Positions 41,764-51,149 of a DNA stretch of 64,000 nt are shown in pieces. The notes under the pieces are model-generated. The model did not search any database, was not told where the DNA came from, and saw only the letters and a list, made by a program, of their open reading frames with translations. The stretch's first letter is position 1. Each line of letters begins with the position of its first letter. Origin of the DNA: Variovorax sp. J22P240. GTDB lineage: Bacteria; Pseudomonadota; Gammaproteobacteria; Burkholderiales; Burkholderiaceae_C. The translations under genes and the position numbers were made by a program. The stretch covers positions 53,773 through 117,772 of the forward strand of contig NZ_JASZYR010000017.1 of assembly GCF_030316855.1 (NCBI RefSeq), given 5' to 3'.

Positions 41764-42602
41764 TACAGGGCTCCTTCGGTTTGCGTGCTGTCGACATGGG
41801 CGATGGCCTGCTGCCATTCCGGGGGATCGACACGGATGAAGTGGTTCTTGTCGCGGGTTTCGAGGAAGGGGACGCCCTTGCCCATCAACGTGTCGAAGAG
41901 GATGACGCGCGGCTTGTCCTCATGCAGCGCCCGCGCCGCATCGAAGGCCGCGATGACGGCCGGCAGGTTGTTGCCATCGACGCGCTGCACGTGCCAACCG
42001 AAGGCCGCCCACTTGTCGGCGAGAGGCTCGAAGCCCATGATCTTTCCGGACGGGCCGTCAGCCTGCTGGTTGTTGATGTCGACCAGGCAGATCAGGTTGG
42101 ACAGGTGGTGGTGGGCGGCCCCCATCGCAGCCTCCCAGGTCGATCCCTCGTCCAGTTCGCCGTCGGACATCGAGTTGTAGACAAACGCGTGGCTCTTCTT
42201 CAGACGCAGACCCAGCGCCATGCCGACCGCGATCGGGAGCCCTTGCCCGAGCGATCCTCCCGACATCTCCATGCCCGGTGTATAGGTGGCCATTCCGGAC
42301 ATCGGCAGGCGGCTGTCGTCGCTTCCGTACGTCTCGAGCTCTTCTTCAGGAACGATTCCGGCCTCGATCAGCGCCGCGTAGAAGGCAATCGCGTAGTGAC
42401 CGTGAGACAGCAGGAAGCGGTCGCGGCCCTCCCACGTGGGATCCTTGGGCTCGTAGGCCATCGCGTGCTTGTAGGCCACTGCGAGGACGTCGGCCCAACC
42501 AAGTGCCTGGCCGATGTAGCCCTGCCCTTGAACTTCGCCCATGCGCAGTGCGTAGCGGCGAATGCGATAGGCGCTTTGTTGAAGCGTCGATAAATCAGAC
42601 AT
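41763..42602 (-). CDS. split transketolase, N-terminal subunit
   Basis: A 279-residue thiamine-diphosphate-binding half of transketolase. Motifs: LLSHGHYAIAFYAAL (the SxGH histidine), GGSLGQGLPIAVGMALG, and the ThDP/metal motif SDGELDEGSTWEAAM...VDINNQQADG. The start at 42602 has a strong AGGAGA site. Split transketolases occur in special sugar routes such as apulose-4-phosphate cleavage (AptAB) and sulfoquinovose breakdown (SqwGH), but neither pathway's other enzymes are seen here. Confidence 0.9.
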   Translation of the reverse strand: MSDLSTLQQSAYRIRRYALRMGEVQGQGYIGQALGWADVLAVAYKHAMAYEPKDPTWEGRDRFLLSHGHYAIAFYAALIEAGIVPEEELETYGSDDSRLPMSGMATYTPGMEMSGGSLGQGLPIAVGMALGLRLKKSHAFVYNSMSDGELDEGSTWEAAMGAAHHHLSNLICLVDINNQQADGPSGKIMGFEPLADKWAAFGWHVQRVDGNNLPAVIAAFDAARALHEDKPRVILFDTLMGKGVPFLETRDKNHFIRVDPPEWQQAIAHVDSTQTEGAL

Positions 42603-42734
42603 AGAAATCTCCTGCAAGAGTGAGTCAAAGTGGGGTGCGCGCGATGGTGAGAGACGGGAGGACAATTCCGCGCGGCGCGTCGGGGACGGAACTGCCAGTG
42701 AAAAGTGGTGGTCGCTCGGGGCTCCTGGGTGCTG

Positions 42735-44624
42735 TCAGAGGAACCCGATCGAGATCCAGGGAATCGCGGCGACCAGAACTGTTCCGAGGAACAAGGCCAC
42801 CATGTAGCCGACGATCGGCTTCATGCCCTCGTTCGGATGGATCCGGCTGATCGCGCAGGCCGCGTAGTACCCGACCCCGAAAGGCGGCGCGAAGAGGCCG
42901 ATGCCCATCGCGAGGGTCACGACCATCGCGTAGTGCACTTCATGGATGCCGACCTGGCGCGCGATGGGAAACAGCAGCGGGCCCAGCAGGACAATGGCAG
43001 GAATGCCCTCGAGCACCGAGCCGAGGATGATGAAAGCCACCACCGATACCGCCATGAAGGTGATCGCGCCGCCCGGCAACGCCTTCATCGCGTCGGCCAG
43101 TGCGGTCGAGAAGCCGGACTGGGTCAGTGCCCAGGCCATGCCGGTGGCGGCACCGATGATGAACAGGATCGAACCGGACAGCGACGCGGTACTCACCAGC
43201 ATCGGATAGATCCGCTTCCAGTCGAATTGCCGGTAGATGAGAAGCCCGGCGAGGACCGCGTAGACGATGCCGATGGTGGACACCTCGGTCGCGGTGGCGA
43301 CGCCCTCGACCACCGCTGCACGGATGACGACGGGAAGCGCAAGCGCGGGGATCGAGATCAGGAAGGACTTGGCGATCTCGCGGCCGCTCGCCTTGCGAAC
43401 GCCCGACAGGTCCTCACCCCGATAGCGCCACCACACGAGTGCGCCCAACGTCAATCCCACCACCAATCCAGGCAGCAGGCCACCGGTGAACAATGCCGCG
43501 ATCGAGACACCCGTCGCGGAGCCGATCGTGATGAGAACCAGTGACGGTGGAATCGTTTCCGTCTGTGCGCCCGTCGCGGAAAGCAAGGCAACCAGATCGC
43601 CAGGCTTTGCACCTCGCTTGCGCATTTCGGGAAACAGTGCCGGTGCCACAGCGGCCATGTCGGCGGCTTTGGACCCCGAGATACCGGAGACCAAATACAT
43701 GGCTCCGATCAGGACGTACGAGAGTCCGCCGCGGACGTGTCCCAGCAGGCTGGCCAGGAAGTTGACCATGGCGCGCGCAATGCCGGTCATTTCGATGAGC
43801 AGGCCCAGCAGGACGAACAGCGGCACGGCGAGCAGGATGAGATGGCTCATGCCTTCGTCCATCCGGCCGATGACCACCACCGTAGGCGTGGTGGTCGTCA
43901 GCGCGATGTAGCCGAAGGTTGCCAAACCGAACGAGAACGCAATCGGCAAGCCAAGCAACACCATGGCGCCAACGCCGAGCACGAAGAAGAGGAAAAGATT
44001 CCAGTTTCCGAGGGACGTGAACAGCGGCCCCACCAGAGCCATCGCTCCGCCAACGAGCGCGACCAAGCCCAGTGCCAGCAAGGCGTCCTTCATTCGGCCA
44101 AGGCGAAAGATCTGCATCAATCCGACCAGCAGCATCAATCCCAGCCCGACGGGCAGCGCCGAAGCCCGCCACGAGTTCGGGATGCCCATCGCCGGCGTTG
44201 TGACGAAGACCTCGTCCTGCGCGAACTCATAGGCGGGGTGGAGGACAAGCCCGAGGAAGGCGATGGCCGCAGCGATCGCGATCAGATCCAGGAAGGCACG
44301 CTTTCGTGAATCAAGCTTTCCGACGATCGCCGTCATGCGCATGTGCTCGCCTCGCTGCAAGGCCACGATCGATCCGAGCATTGCCAGCCAGAGGAACAGG
44401 ATCGACGCCAACTCGTCAGACCACACGAGAGGCTCGTGCAAGACGTATCGGCTCGTCACCCCCATCAGCAGAACGACAACCTCGGCCAGCACCAGCAGTG
44501 CGGCGGGGACTTCAACCAGCGTGGCCAGGGCCTTGTTCAAGGTCTCGAGCCATGCGATCGGCTCACGCCGGCCTATTTGATCCATGGTCCCGGCAGCGCC
44601 GGGCTCGTCACTAGAGATGTTCAT
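42735..44624 (-). CDS. TRAP transporter fused DctQ-DctM membrane protein
   Basis: A 629-residue fused TRAP permease. Residues about 25-190 are the four-helix DctQ part (ASILFLWLAMLGSIVALQRGEHMRM); residues about 200-629 are the 12-helix DctM part with MYLVSGISGSKAADMAAVAPALFPEM, GVATATEVSTIGIVYA and GLFAPPFGVGYYAACAI, the conserved M-subunit blocks. It carries organic acids with Na+ using the DctP protein encoded next to it. Start at 44624 is the longest; an ATG at 44585 is possible. Confidence 0.92.
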   Translation of the reverse strand: MNISSDEPGAAGTMDQIGRREPIAWLETLNKALATLVEVPAALLVLAEVVVLLMGVTSRYVLHEPLVWSDELASILFLWLAMLGSIVALQRGEHMRMTAIVGKLDSRKRAFLDLIAIAAAIAFLGLVLHPAYEFAQDEVFVTTPAMGIPNSWRASALPVGLGLMLLVGLMQIFRLGRMKDALLALGLVALVGGAMALVGPLFTSLGNWNLFLFFVLGVGAMVLLGLPIAFSFGLATFGYIALTTTTPTVVVIGRMDEGMSHLILLAVPLFVLLGLLIEMTGIARAMVNFLASLLGHVRGGLSYVLIGAMYLVSGISGSKAADMAAVAPALFPEMRKRGAKPGDLVALLSATGAQTETIPPSLVLITIGSATGVSIAALFTGGLLPGLVVGLTLGALVWWRYRGEDLSGVRKASGREIAKSFLISIPALALPVVIRAAVVEGVATATEVSTIGIVYAVLAGLLIYRQFDWKRIYPMLVSTASLSGSILFIIGAATGMAWALTQSGFSTALADAMKALPGGAITFMAVSVVAFIILGSVLEGIPAIVLLGPLLFPIARQVGIHEVHYAMVVTLAMGIGLFAPPFGVGYYAACAISRIHPNEGMKPIVGYMVALFLGTVLVAAIPWISIGFL

Positions 44625-44743
44625 GGGTTTCTTTCACGCGACAGGTGGCCGCCGGCCTCCGCAATGGCGCGGCTCACCAGTCACACAATTCATTGAACGG
44701 AGCGCTCGCCCCGGAGACCACCGGGCGAGCGAGTGGCTGTCTG

Positions 44744-45772
44744 TCAGCCGAGCTTGCCGGAGACCTTCTCCAGCAGATCCCATGGCGCTGCGCCGTACTT
44801 CGTCTTCCACTCGCCGTAGAAGCCCGTGCTGGCCAGCTTCTTGCGGAAGTCTTCTTGCTGCACGTCGATGAACGTGATGCCCTTGGTCTTGAGATCGGTC
44901 ATCAAGCTGGTGTTGAGCTTGGCAACATCGGCTCGCTGATCAGTCGCGGACTTGTCGAGCTCTCGCGTGATGATCTGCTGGACGTCCGGCGGCAGCTTTT
45001 GAAAGGCGCGTTTGTTGCCGAGAACCCAGTAGCCGTCCCAGACATGGCCGGTCAGGCTGCAGGTCTTCTGGACTTCGTAGAGCCGCGCGGTGGCAATGAT
45101 GGCGAGCGGGTTCTCCTGGCCTTCCACCACCTTCGTCTGCAGGGCGGTGTAGACCTCGTTGAAGTTGATGGGCGACGGTGCAGCATCGAGCGACTTGAAC
45201 AGGGAGGTCAGCGGAGGTGCCGCAGGCACTCGTACCTTGAAGCCCTTCAGATCGGCTGCGGACTTGATCTCGCGCCCGGAGGAGGTGACGTGGCGGAAGC
45301 CGTTGTCCCAGATCTTCGAGACGGTAAAGATGGGTGTCTTTGCGATCTCGGCGCGAATATGGTTGCCCAGATCGCCGTCCATCGCCTTCCACACGTCGTC
45401 GTAGTTCTTGAAGGCAAACCCGACGCTTGTGATGCCCGAGACTGGAACGAAGGTCGACAGGATCAGCGAGGACAGATTGAAGAATTCGACCGAGCCGTTG
45501 CGCACTTGCGTGAGCAGGTCCGTGTCGCTGCCAAGTTGATTGGCCGGGAAGAGCTTGATGTTGACGCGACCCGACGTTGCTTCGCGGATGCGGTCGTGAG
45601 CTTCCTTGGCGCGCAGATTGACCGGGTGGGTCGGGTCCTGGCCGGTGGCGTACTTGAGTTCGAACTCGGCTGCATCCGCTCGGCGCGTGACGATCGAGAA
45701 CAGCGGCAGTGCCGCACCCGCGGCCAGCAGCTGCCGACGGTTGAACTTGGGGGTGAGCTTGGGCTCGGTCAT
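44744..45772 (-). CDS. TRAP transporter substrate-binding protein, DctP family
   Basis: A 342-residue periplasmic protein. The leader NRRQLLAAGAALPLFSIVTRRADA has twin arginines and a hydrophobic core, suggesting Tat export. DctP features: LKYATGQDPTHPVNL, LFPANQLGSDTDLLTQVRNG, the ligand-binding arginine in KGFKVRVP and NFNEVYTALQTKVVEGQENPL. It binds the substrate of this operon, expected to be a carboxylate that pairs with the arginine. It is encoded 119 bp upstream of the permease. Confidence 0.92.
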   Translation of the reverse strand: MTEPKLTPKFNRRQLLAAGAALPLFSIVTRRADAAEFELKYATGQDPTHPVNLRAKEAHDRIREATSGRVNIKLFPANQLGSDTDLLTQVRNGSVEFFNLSSLILSTFVPVSGITSVGFAFKNYDDVWKAMDGDLGNHIRAEIAKTPIFTVSKIWDNGFRHVTSSGREIKSAADLKGFKVRVPAAPPLTSLFKSLDAAPSPINFNEVYTALQTKVVEGQENPLAIIATARLYEVQKTCSLTGHVWDGYWVLGNKRAFQKLPPDVQQIITRELDKSATDQRADVAKLNTSLMTDLKTKGITFIDVQQEDFRKKLASTGFYGEWKTKYGAAPWDLLEKVSGKLG

Positions 45773-45812
45773 GTCTGTCTCCTGGTTGTCGAAATGAAAG
45801 AGAAGCGCTGGC

Positions 45813-46562
45813 TCAATGGATCAACATGCCGCCATTGACGTCGAGCGTGATGCCGGTGCAGTACAACGACAGATCACTGGCGAGGAACACGCAGGCGCCG
45901 GCTATGTCTTCGGCGCGACCCAGGCGGGCCAGCGGGATCGTCTCGGCGATCTCGGCCTTCTTCTCGTCGGTGAGCTTGCCCTTGATGATGTCGGTGCCGA
46001 TCAGGCCGGGCGTGATGCTGTTGATGCGGATGCCCTCAGGCCCGAATTCCCGCGCCATGGCGCGCGCCAGCCCAAGGACACCGGCCTTCGCCGCCGAGTA
46101 GTGCGGACCGCCCAGAATGCCGCCGCCGCGCTGCGCCGAGACCGACGAAATGCAAACGATCGATCCGCCGCCCTGCTTCTGCATGGCGGGCAAGATTGCC
46201 TGCGACATGTACAGCGTGCCGCGCAGGCTGACGTCGAGGATGCGGTCGTAGTCCGCACCGCTGATCTCGAGCGTCTTGACCGGTTGCGTGATGCCTGCGT
46301 TATTGACGAGTGCATCGATGCGACCGAATGCTTTCAGCACCGCCGCTGCCGCCGCATCGCACGACGCCTTGTCGGTCACGTCGGCAACGATTCCGAGATG
46401 GTCGGGGCCCAGTTGGGCGGCCGCCGCCGCAGGGTCGGCGCGCTCCAGGTCGAGCACGGCAACCCGGGCTCCGTGGGCGGCCATCAGGCGCGCCGTGGCA
46501 AACCCGAGACCATTGAGACCGGCACCGCCGGTGATAACGACAACTTTGTCCTTGAGTAGCAT
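45813..46562 (-). CDS. short-chain dehydrogenase/reductase
   Basis: A 249-residue classical SDR: TGGAGLNGLGFATARLM (an expanded GxxxGxG), NNAGITQP, catalytic serine in ISSVSAQRG and YSAAKAG, and a C-terminal CTGITLDVNGGM. It is the first gene of the operon, 40 bp before dctP, so it probably oxidises or reduces the imported substrate. The ending TLDVNGGMLIH is typical of sugar or polyol dehydrogenases of the FabG type. Confidence 0.88.
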   Translation of the reverse strand: MLLKDKVVVITGGAGLNGLGFATARLMAAHGARVAVLDLERADPAAAAAQLGPDHLGIVADVTDKASCDAAAAAVLKAFGRIDALVNNAGITQPVKTLEISGADYDRILDVSLRGTLYMSQAILPAMQKQGGGSIVCISSVSAQRGGGILGGPHYSAAKAGVLGLARAMAREFGPEGIRINSITPGLIGTDIIKGKLTDEKKAEIAETIPLARLGRAEDIAGACVFLASDLSLYCTGITLDVNGGMLIH

Positions 46563-46711
46563 GGATCTGTCTCCAGAGTGGTGTGAATCCGATGCGGCCC
46601 CGACAGCGCTTTTGTTGCCGGATGACCGTTGCAGCAAGAGGTGGATTTGCTGCATGGGACGAATGGTCGTCCGCTGCGAGGATGACGACAAGCGATGTCT
46701 TTTCAGCCTAA

Positions 46712-46725
46712 GATGACGCTTCATC
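46712..46725. promoter_or_regulatory. inverted repeat upstream of the LysR gene
   Basis: GATGA-CGCT-TCATC, 23 bp upstream of the divergent LysR start. A plausible LysR box, unproven. Confidence 0.3.
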
Positions 46726-46747
46726 ATCCAACGACCGGGTTGACCCT

Positions 46748-47632
46748 ATGTCCACATTGCCCGCCGTGACGAACTTGCAGGCCTTCGAAGCGGTAGCGCG
46801 TCGACGAAGCTTTGCCCTTGCAGCATCCGAGCTCCATCTCACCGCCTCAGCGATCAGTCATCAGGTGTCGCGTCTTGAAGCGCATCTCGGCGTGAGGTTG
46901 TTCGAGCGCAGCGCGCACGGCGTACGGCTCAGCGTTGCGGGCGAGATGTACCTGTCGAAAGTCGGGGGCGCGTTGCTGGCGATCGCATCGGCGACCGACG
47001 ATCTGCGCCAAGGCGTGAGCAACAGCTTGTATGTGCATTCGGCGCCAAGCATCGCGAGCCTCTGGTTGATGTCGCGGCTGCGTGGCTTCGCGCAGGCCTA
47101 CCCGGACATCGCGCTGAATCTGTCAGCGGCGCACACACCCAGCGATTTCGCCCTCGGTCAGTCCGACATCGACATCCGCTACGGGATTCCGAACTGGCCT
47201 GACCTGGTGGTAGAGCCCCTGTTCGAGGAACGCATCGTGCCGCTCGCCAGCCCCGCGTTCATCCGGCAGCATGGCTTGAAGCGCATCGAGCAGCTCTCGT
47301 CCGTCAAGTTGATCCAGAGCAACGTCAGCGTGGTGCAGTGGTCGGATTGGTTCGGACAGTTCAGCGACAAGCGCGCGCCGGACTGGTTCGCCGTACGTTT
47401 CGATCGGGCGCAGATGTCGCTCGATGCGGCGACCCAAGGCCTCGGCGTCGCGCTTGAAAGCACAACGATCGCTGCAGGGCACATCGCCGAGCGCAAGCTC
47501 AAGCCCCTGTTCGGGCTCGATCAAGCCGTCAAAGTCAAGGCGCACTTCGCTGTGTATCCACCGCGGCACGCCAAGCGACCATCAGTAAAGGCCTTTTTGG
47601 AGTGGATCCACGGCGAAGCGTCACGAGGTTGA
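46748..47632 (+). CDS. GcvA-like LysR-family regulator
   Basis: A 294-residue LysR regulator with the GcvA/AmpR-type opening LPAVTNLQAFEAVARRRSFALAASELHLTASAISHQVSRLEAHLG. The effector domain has AHTPSDFALGQSDIDIRYGIPNWPDL, the usual subgroup block. It is divergent from the SDR/TRAP/transketolase operon and probably controls it. Confidence 0.88.
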   Translation: MSTLPAVTNLQAFEAVARRRSFALAASELHLTASAISHQVSRLEAHLGVRLFERSAHGVRLSVAGEMYLSKVGGALLAIASATDDLRQGVSNSLYVHSAPSIASLWLMSRLRGFAQAYPDIALNLSAAHTPSDFALGQSDIDIRYGIPNWPDLVVEPLFEERIVPLASPAFIRQHGLKRIEQLSSVKLIQSNVSVVQWSDWFGQFSDKRAPDWFAVRFDRAQMSLDAATQGLGVALESTTIAAGHIAERKLKPLFGLDQAVKVKAHFAVYPPRHAKRPSVKAFLEWIHGEASRG

Positions 47633-47647
47633 ACGCGCTCAGGTCTT

Positions 47648-47663
47648 GCGAAGCGGACTTCGC
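47648..47663. terminator. small stem-loop after the LysR gene
   Basis: GCGAAG-CGGA-CTTCGC begins 15 bp after the stop codon. No T-run follows, so terminator function is uncertain. Confidence 0.3.
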
Positions 47664-47897
47664 GGATCGTTGCTCGGAAGACTGCAGAGGGCCCAGACTC
47701 CTACTTGGTATCCCAGATTGCGGCCATTCGATATTGCGATTGCACGCTCGCCCGCGTGCAGGCCCACGGGCTATGTCTGCAGTACCTTGGGATGAGGATG
47801 CTCGCCGATGCCCGCGTCAACGCGGTTAGGGATTTGCAGCAGAACCTTCACAAGCGCAGACCGCATTCGACGGCCCGACCTCGGCAGTCCATCGCCC

Positions 47898-49482
47898 TTA
47901 CTCATCGAGCATGGCCACAGAGCCAGCAGCATCTTCGGCCTTGTGCGGTTCTTCTGGAAGCAACCCACACTTCACAAGAGGTCCAATGAAATGGTCGGAC
48001 TGCTGCTTCAGATACATCGGATGCCTGCTCAGCCGTGCCCAACGCATGAATTCGGCGCTTTCGGGGCCGGCTTGTTGCAAGAGCAGGCGCGCTTCTTCGA
48101 CATTGCGAAGCCCGGCGTGCGCCGCGGCGCGCATGAGCGTCGTGGCCCAATAGGGCGACAGCATCTGGGAATGCTCGAGCCATGGCAGCGCGCGTGCGTA
48201 CTCGCCCAGCATGATCGCAGCGTGTCCGAGGTGAAGGTACATCGTCCATTGGTGGGGGTCTCTCGGGGACAACGTCAATGCGTGCTGGGCGTCGTCGATC
48301 GCCAGGTCGGCGCGCCCACTGTAGATCCGCAGCACCGCGCGCCACACCAGCGTGTGAACGCAACTGGGCCACAGCTCTCTTGCACGGCGATTGAATTCCA
48401 GGGCTTCGTCGAGACGGTACTGTTGCTGGCGCAACACCGAGAACGCATGGTGCACATGGCCGTTCCAGGCGTCCAGCGACAGCGCGTGCGCGAGATCTCG
48501 TTCGCATTCGGCGAGCACGTCCTCGATGCCGGGACCAGGCCAGGCGTTGAGGATCAAGCGTGACTCCGCCCGCCAGCACAGCGCGATGACGCTGTCGGGC
48601 GCCATGCGCAATGCCCGCTCGAACAACGCTGCCGATTGCTCGTAGTGCCGGCGCGTCCAATTCTTGTACGACACGCAGCGGGCCCGCATCACGAGATCCA
48701 TGAACTCGGGCCGCTCGGCGTCGACCGGCATGCTGCGCTCGGCCTCTTCCTGGCGCAAGGTCAGATCCAATGCGCCCGCCAGCCGCTCGACCACCTCGTG
48801 GCACAGCTGTCGCAGGTCGGTGATCGAAACGGTGATGCGGTCAGACCAGAGCACCGTGCCGGTTTCGGCATCTGACAGGCGGGCATTGAGTTCCAGGTCG
48901 TCTACCCCGCGATCCAGGCGGCCTTGAAGGACGTAGCGAACGCCAAGGTCGCGCGCGACGGTCGCGACGTCAAAGGTCTCGTTCTTGTAGGCCAGCGCAG
49001 TCCAGTTGCTGATGATCGTGCTCTCGGGGATCTTGGACAGCGTCGTCGTGATGTCATCCGTGATCCAGTCGGCAAAGTATTCCTGGCCCGGCGCTGCTCG
49101 CGGCTCGCGGCTCGGCAAAGGGCAGCACGATGATCGAAAGCCGGCGACTGTGGCTGCCGGGCGCACGGCTGGGAACAAGGTCGGAACCGACCGGGCCCAC
49201 GAAGCGGTAGCCGAGCCGGGGAACGGTGGCGATGGCGTCGTTGCCCAGCACCTTGCGCAGTTGCGATACCTGCACATGCAGGTTCGCCTCTTCCACGACC
49301 AGTCCGCCCCACACCGTGGCGTGCAGTTCCTCTTTGGTGACCACGTCGCCGGCCTTGCGCACGAGCAAGCACAAGACGTCGAGCGCCCGCCCGGTCACAG
49401 CGACCTCGGCGCCATCGCGAAGCAAACGACGCTCAGCGGGTTGAAGCTGAAACGCACCGAAGTTGAATTGCGCTTGCGCCAT
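47898..49482 (-). pseudogene. CadC-like winged-helix/TPR regulator, frameshifted
   Basis: Two frames together make one regulator of about 525 residues. From the ATG at 49482 the first frame gives an OmpR/CadC-type winged HTH (AQFNFGAFQLQPAERRLLRDG, DVLCLLVRKAGDVVTKEELH, VSQLRKVLGNDAIATVPRLGYRFVG), a linker and VLPFAEPRAAS. The second continues with EYFADWITDDITTTLSKI, the TolB-like/cyclase-associated segment, and a long TPR region. A 7-bp tandem duplication at 49096-49109 causes the break: removing one unit joins the frames as LPFAEPRAAPGQEYFADW. It is either a real inactive allele, a slippage-prone switch or a sequence error. It is divergent from another frameshifted gene. Confidence 0.75.
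49096..49114. repeat. tandem 7-mer causing a frameshift
   Basis: GCTCGCG GCTCGCG followed by a partial third unit GCTCG. On the coding strand the unit is GAGCCGC or its rotation. Seven is not a multiple of three, so gain or loss of one unit toggles the reading frame of the CadC-like gene. Confidence 0.8.
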
Positions 49483-49578
49483 GACGCCCTCCAGGGGTTT
49501 GGCGCGAATTTAGCGCGGATTTAGAACGCCAGCCAGCGGGCTTCCTAGACTGAAGACACCTTCGGAAAGGAGCTCGCC

Positions 49579-50201
49579 ATGACTTCCACAACAGTGACAG
49601 CGGCCACCCTGTTTGCCCCGGTCTTGCTGGCCATGGCGGCTGAGAGCAAGGCCTTCGAGAATCCTGTCATCGAGCGATATGTTGCGCCGCCGTGGATGGA
49701 GTCGCGGCGCAACAGCGGGGTCTTTGGCAACACGCCGGAGAACGTGAGCTTCAAGGTGAGCGAGCGCGAGTGGAAGGGATCGTCAGTCATCGCCTTCGAG
49801 TCGGAGCGCGAAACGATACTGGCCGATGCGAACGGCGGCTGGGTGGCTCACCTTGGCGCCCATGGCAACGCGCTTGCCCAATGGGCCCCGCCGCTGAACT
49901 TTGCCTATCCACTCGAAGTCGACAAGTCCTGGACGCATTCCCATCTCCTGACGGACGCAGCAGGCAAGGCGATGGCGTTCGATGTAACGTGCGGCGTCCG
50001 TGGATACGGCGAGGCAAAGGTGCCGGCCGGCGTTTTCAAGGCATTCGAGATTCAATGCAAAGATCCCGTGGCCTTGAGATGTCGATCTGGCACGATCCCT
50101 CTCTTGGAATCTGGGTGAAAGGCAACTTGAGCCTTACCGGACCCGACGGGCCACAAGGCACTCGCAAGCTGGAATTGGTATCGTTCTCGGATTCTCGGTA
50201 A
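49579..50201 (+). pseudogene. exported hypothetical protein, frameshifted near its end
   Basis: The first frame (from the ATG at 49579) encodes a leader-like TAATLFAPVLLAMAAESKA, then SVIAFESERETILADANGG, TCGVRGYGEAKVPAGVFKAFEIQC and stops at 50118. From about 50070 the next frame reads LEMSIWHDPSLGIWVKGN and KLELVSF, an apparent natural continuation, ending at 50201. The VPAGxFxAFxI pattern resembles periplasmic proteins of the DUF3108 type, weakly. A one-base change between 50055 and 50075 would restore about 205 residues. Divergent from the CadC-like gene, its likely partner. Confidence 0.55.
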
Positions 50202-50326
50202 GCGGTAAATGATCCGTAACACCGATGGGCGACGCCTCCGGTCCCGCGGCGCCTGAAGTTGAGCCACCCGCTTGAGACTTCATTCACGCACAAGCGAAAA
50301 TGGCAAGAATGGGCCACCGTCGCGAC

Positions 50327-50975
50327 TCAGATTTCTTCAATGATTCGGCGAAGGTCAAGTTCCGGTGCGGATTCAACTGTCGATGCAACGATCTGGCTGA
50401 ACATCTCAGCCGGTGTTTGGAAGTCGAGAGTCTTCCTGGGGCGCTCGTTCAACCTGCGTGCCACTGCATTGAGCTTGGCCTGTGAGTAGGTCGAGACGTC
50501 AATGCCCTTGGGAAGGTACTGCCTCAGCAACCCGTTCGTATTCTCGTTGGTGCCGCGCTGCCAAGGGTCCAAGGCTCGGTTCTGAGCCAGCTTGCAGCGC
50601 TTGGGGCGATGGGCACGATCCCTGGCTGCCTGATCGGCCTGGCTCGCCCGATAGCGTTCCTGTCCACCATTGCGCTTGATCTCTCGGCTGACGGTCGAGG
50701 GCGCACGTCCGAGAATCGTGGCAATCGCGCGGATCGAAAAGCCAGCCACCACAGCCCGCGAGATCTCCTCTCGCTCGGCCAAGGGCAGCGCAAGGCTGGA
50801 ACGGCGGCGCTCCGGCGGCCGTATGCCGCCTGTTTCGGCCAGGGATCTGGCGTATCGACCCATGGTGTCGATCGAACATCCTGGCGATCTGGGGGAGGGT
50901 CTGACCTTGCTTCCAGCGCTCCCACATGAGCGCCTTCTGGCTGTCCGTGTAGTAGGTCCGCGTTCGATACTTCAT
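50327..50975 (-). pseudogene. IS30-family transposase remnant
   Basis: The first frame (ATG at 50975) has YYTDSQKALMWERWKQGQTLPQIARMFDRHHGSI, an IS30-type HTH. An extra base in the G-run at 50842-50844 shifts to AETGGIRPPERRRS, AEREEISRAVVAGFSIRAIA and the second HTH APSTVSREIKRNGG. After PKRCKLAQNRALD it jumps directly to PWQRGTNENTNGLLRQYLPKG, so some 190 residues holding the first two acidic residues of the DDE triad are missing; only the last one (in TNENTNG) remains. The normal end VASTG-stop has changed to VASTVES and reads on into flanking DNA. Inactive. Confidence 0.88.
50366..50389. repeat. IS30 right inverted repeat, decayed
   Basis: TGCGGATTCAAC then TGTCGATGCAAC. It matches the reverse complement of the other end except for a lost base and a substitution at the centre, which also destroy the transposase stop codon. 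Confidence 0.7.
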
Positions 50976-51011
50976 CTGCAACATCCTTCTGCCTACGGCA
51001 GTTTTCAGTGT

Positions 51012-51036
51012 GTTGCATCGACCGGTTGAATCCGCA
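51012..51036. repeat. IS30 left inverted repeat
   Basis: GTTGCATCGACCGGTTGAAT then CCGCA. It is the intact version of the end; it also reads V-A-S-T-G-stop, the usual transposase terminus in this family. Confidence 0.7.
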
Positions 51037-51149
51037 GCCCACTGCAGACATTCCCCTCACTCCGAAGAGGTCGTTCGATGATGCCGAATGAATCAATGCT
51101 TCCTTGGAGAGAGGGGCGGACGGGCTTCTCTCCAGACCCTCAGGGAGGG

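Larger units (their letters stand above)
50366..51036. mobile_element. shrunken IS30-family element
   Basis: Bounded by imperfect inverted repeats at 50366-50389 and 51012-51036, about 670 bp against the usual 1.1-1.2 kb for IS30. It contains the internally deleted transposase. Target-site duplications were not identified. Confidence 0.72.
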
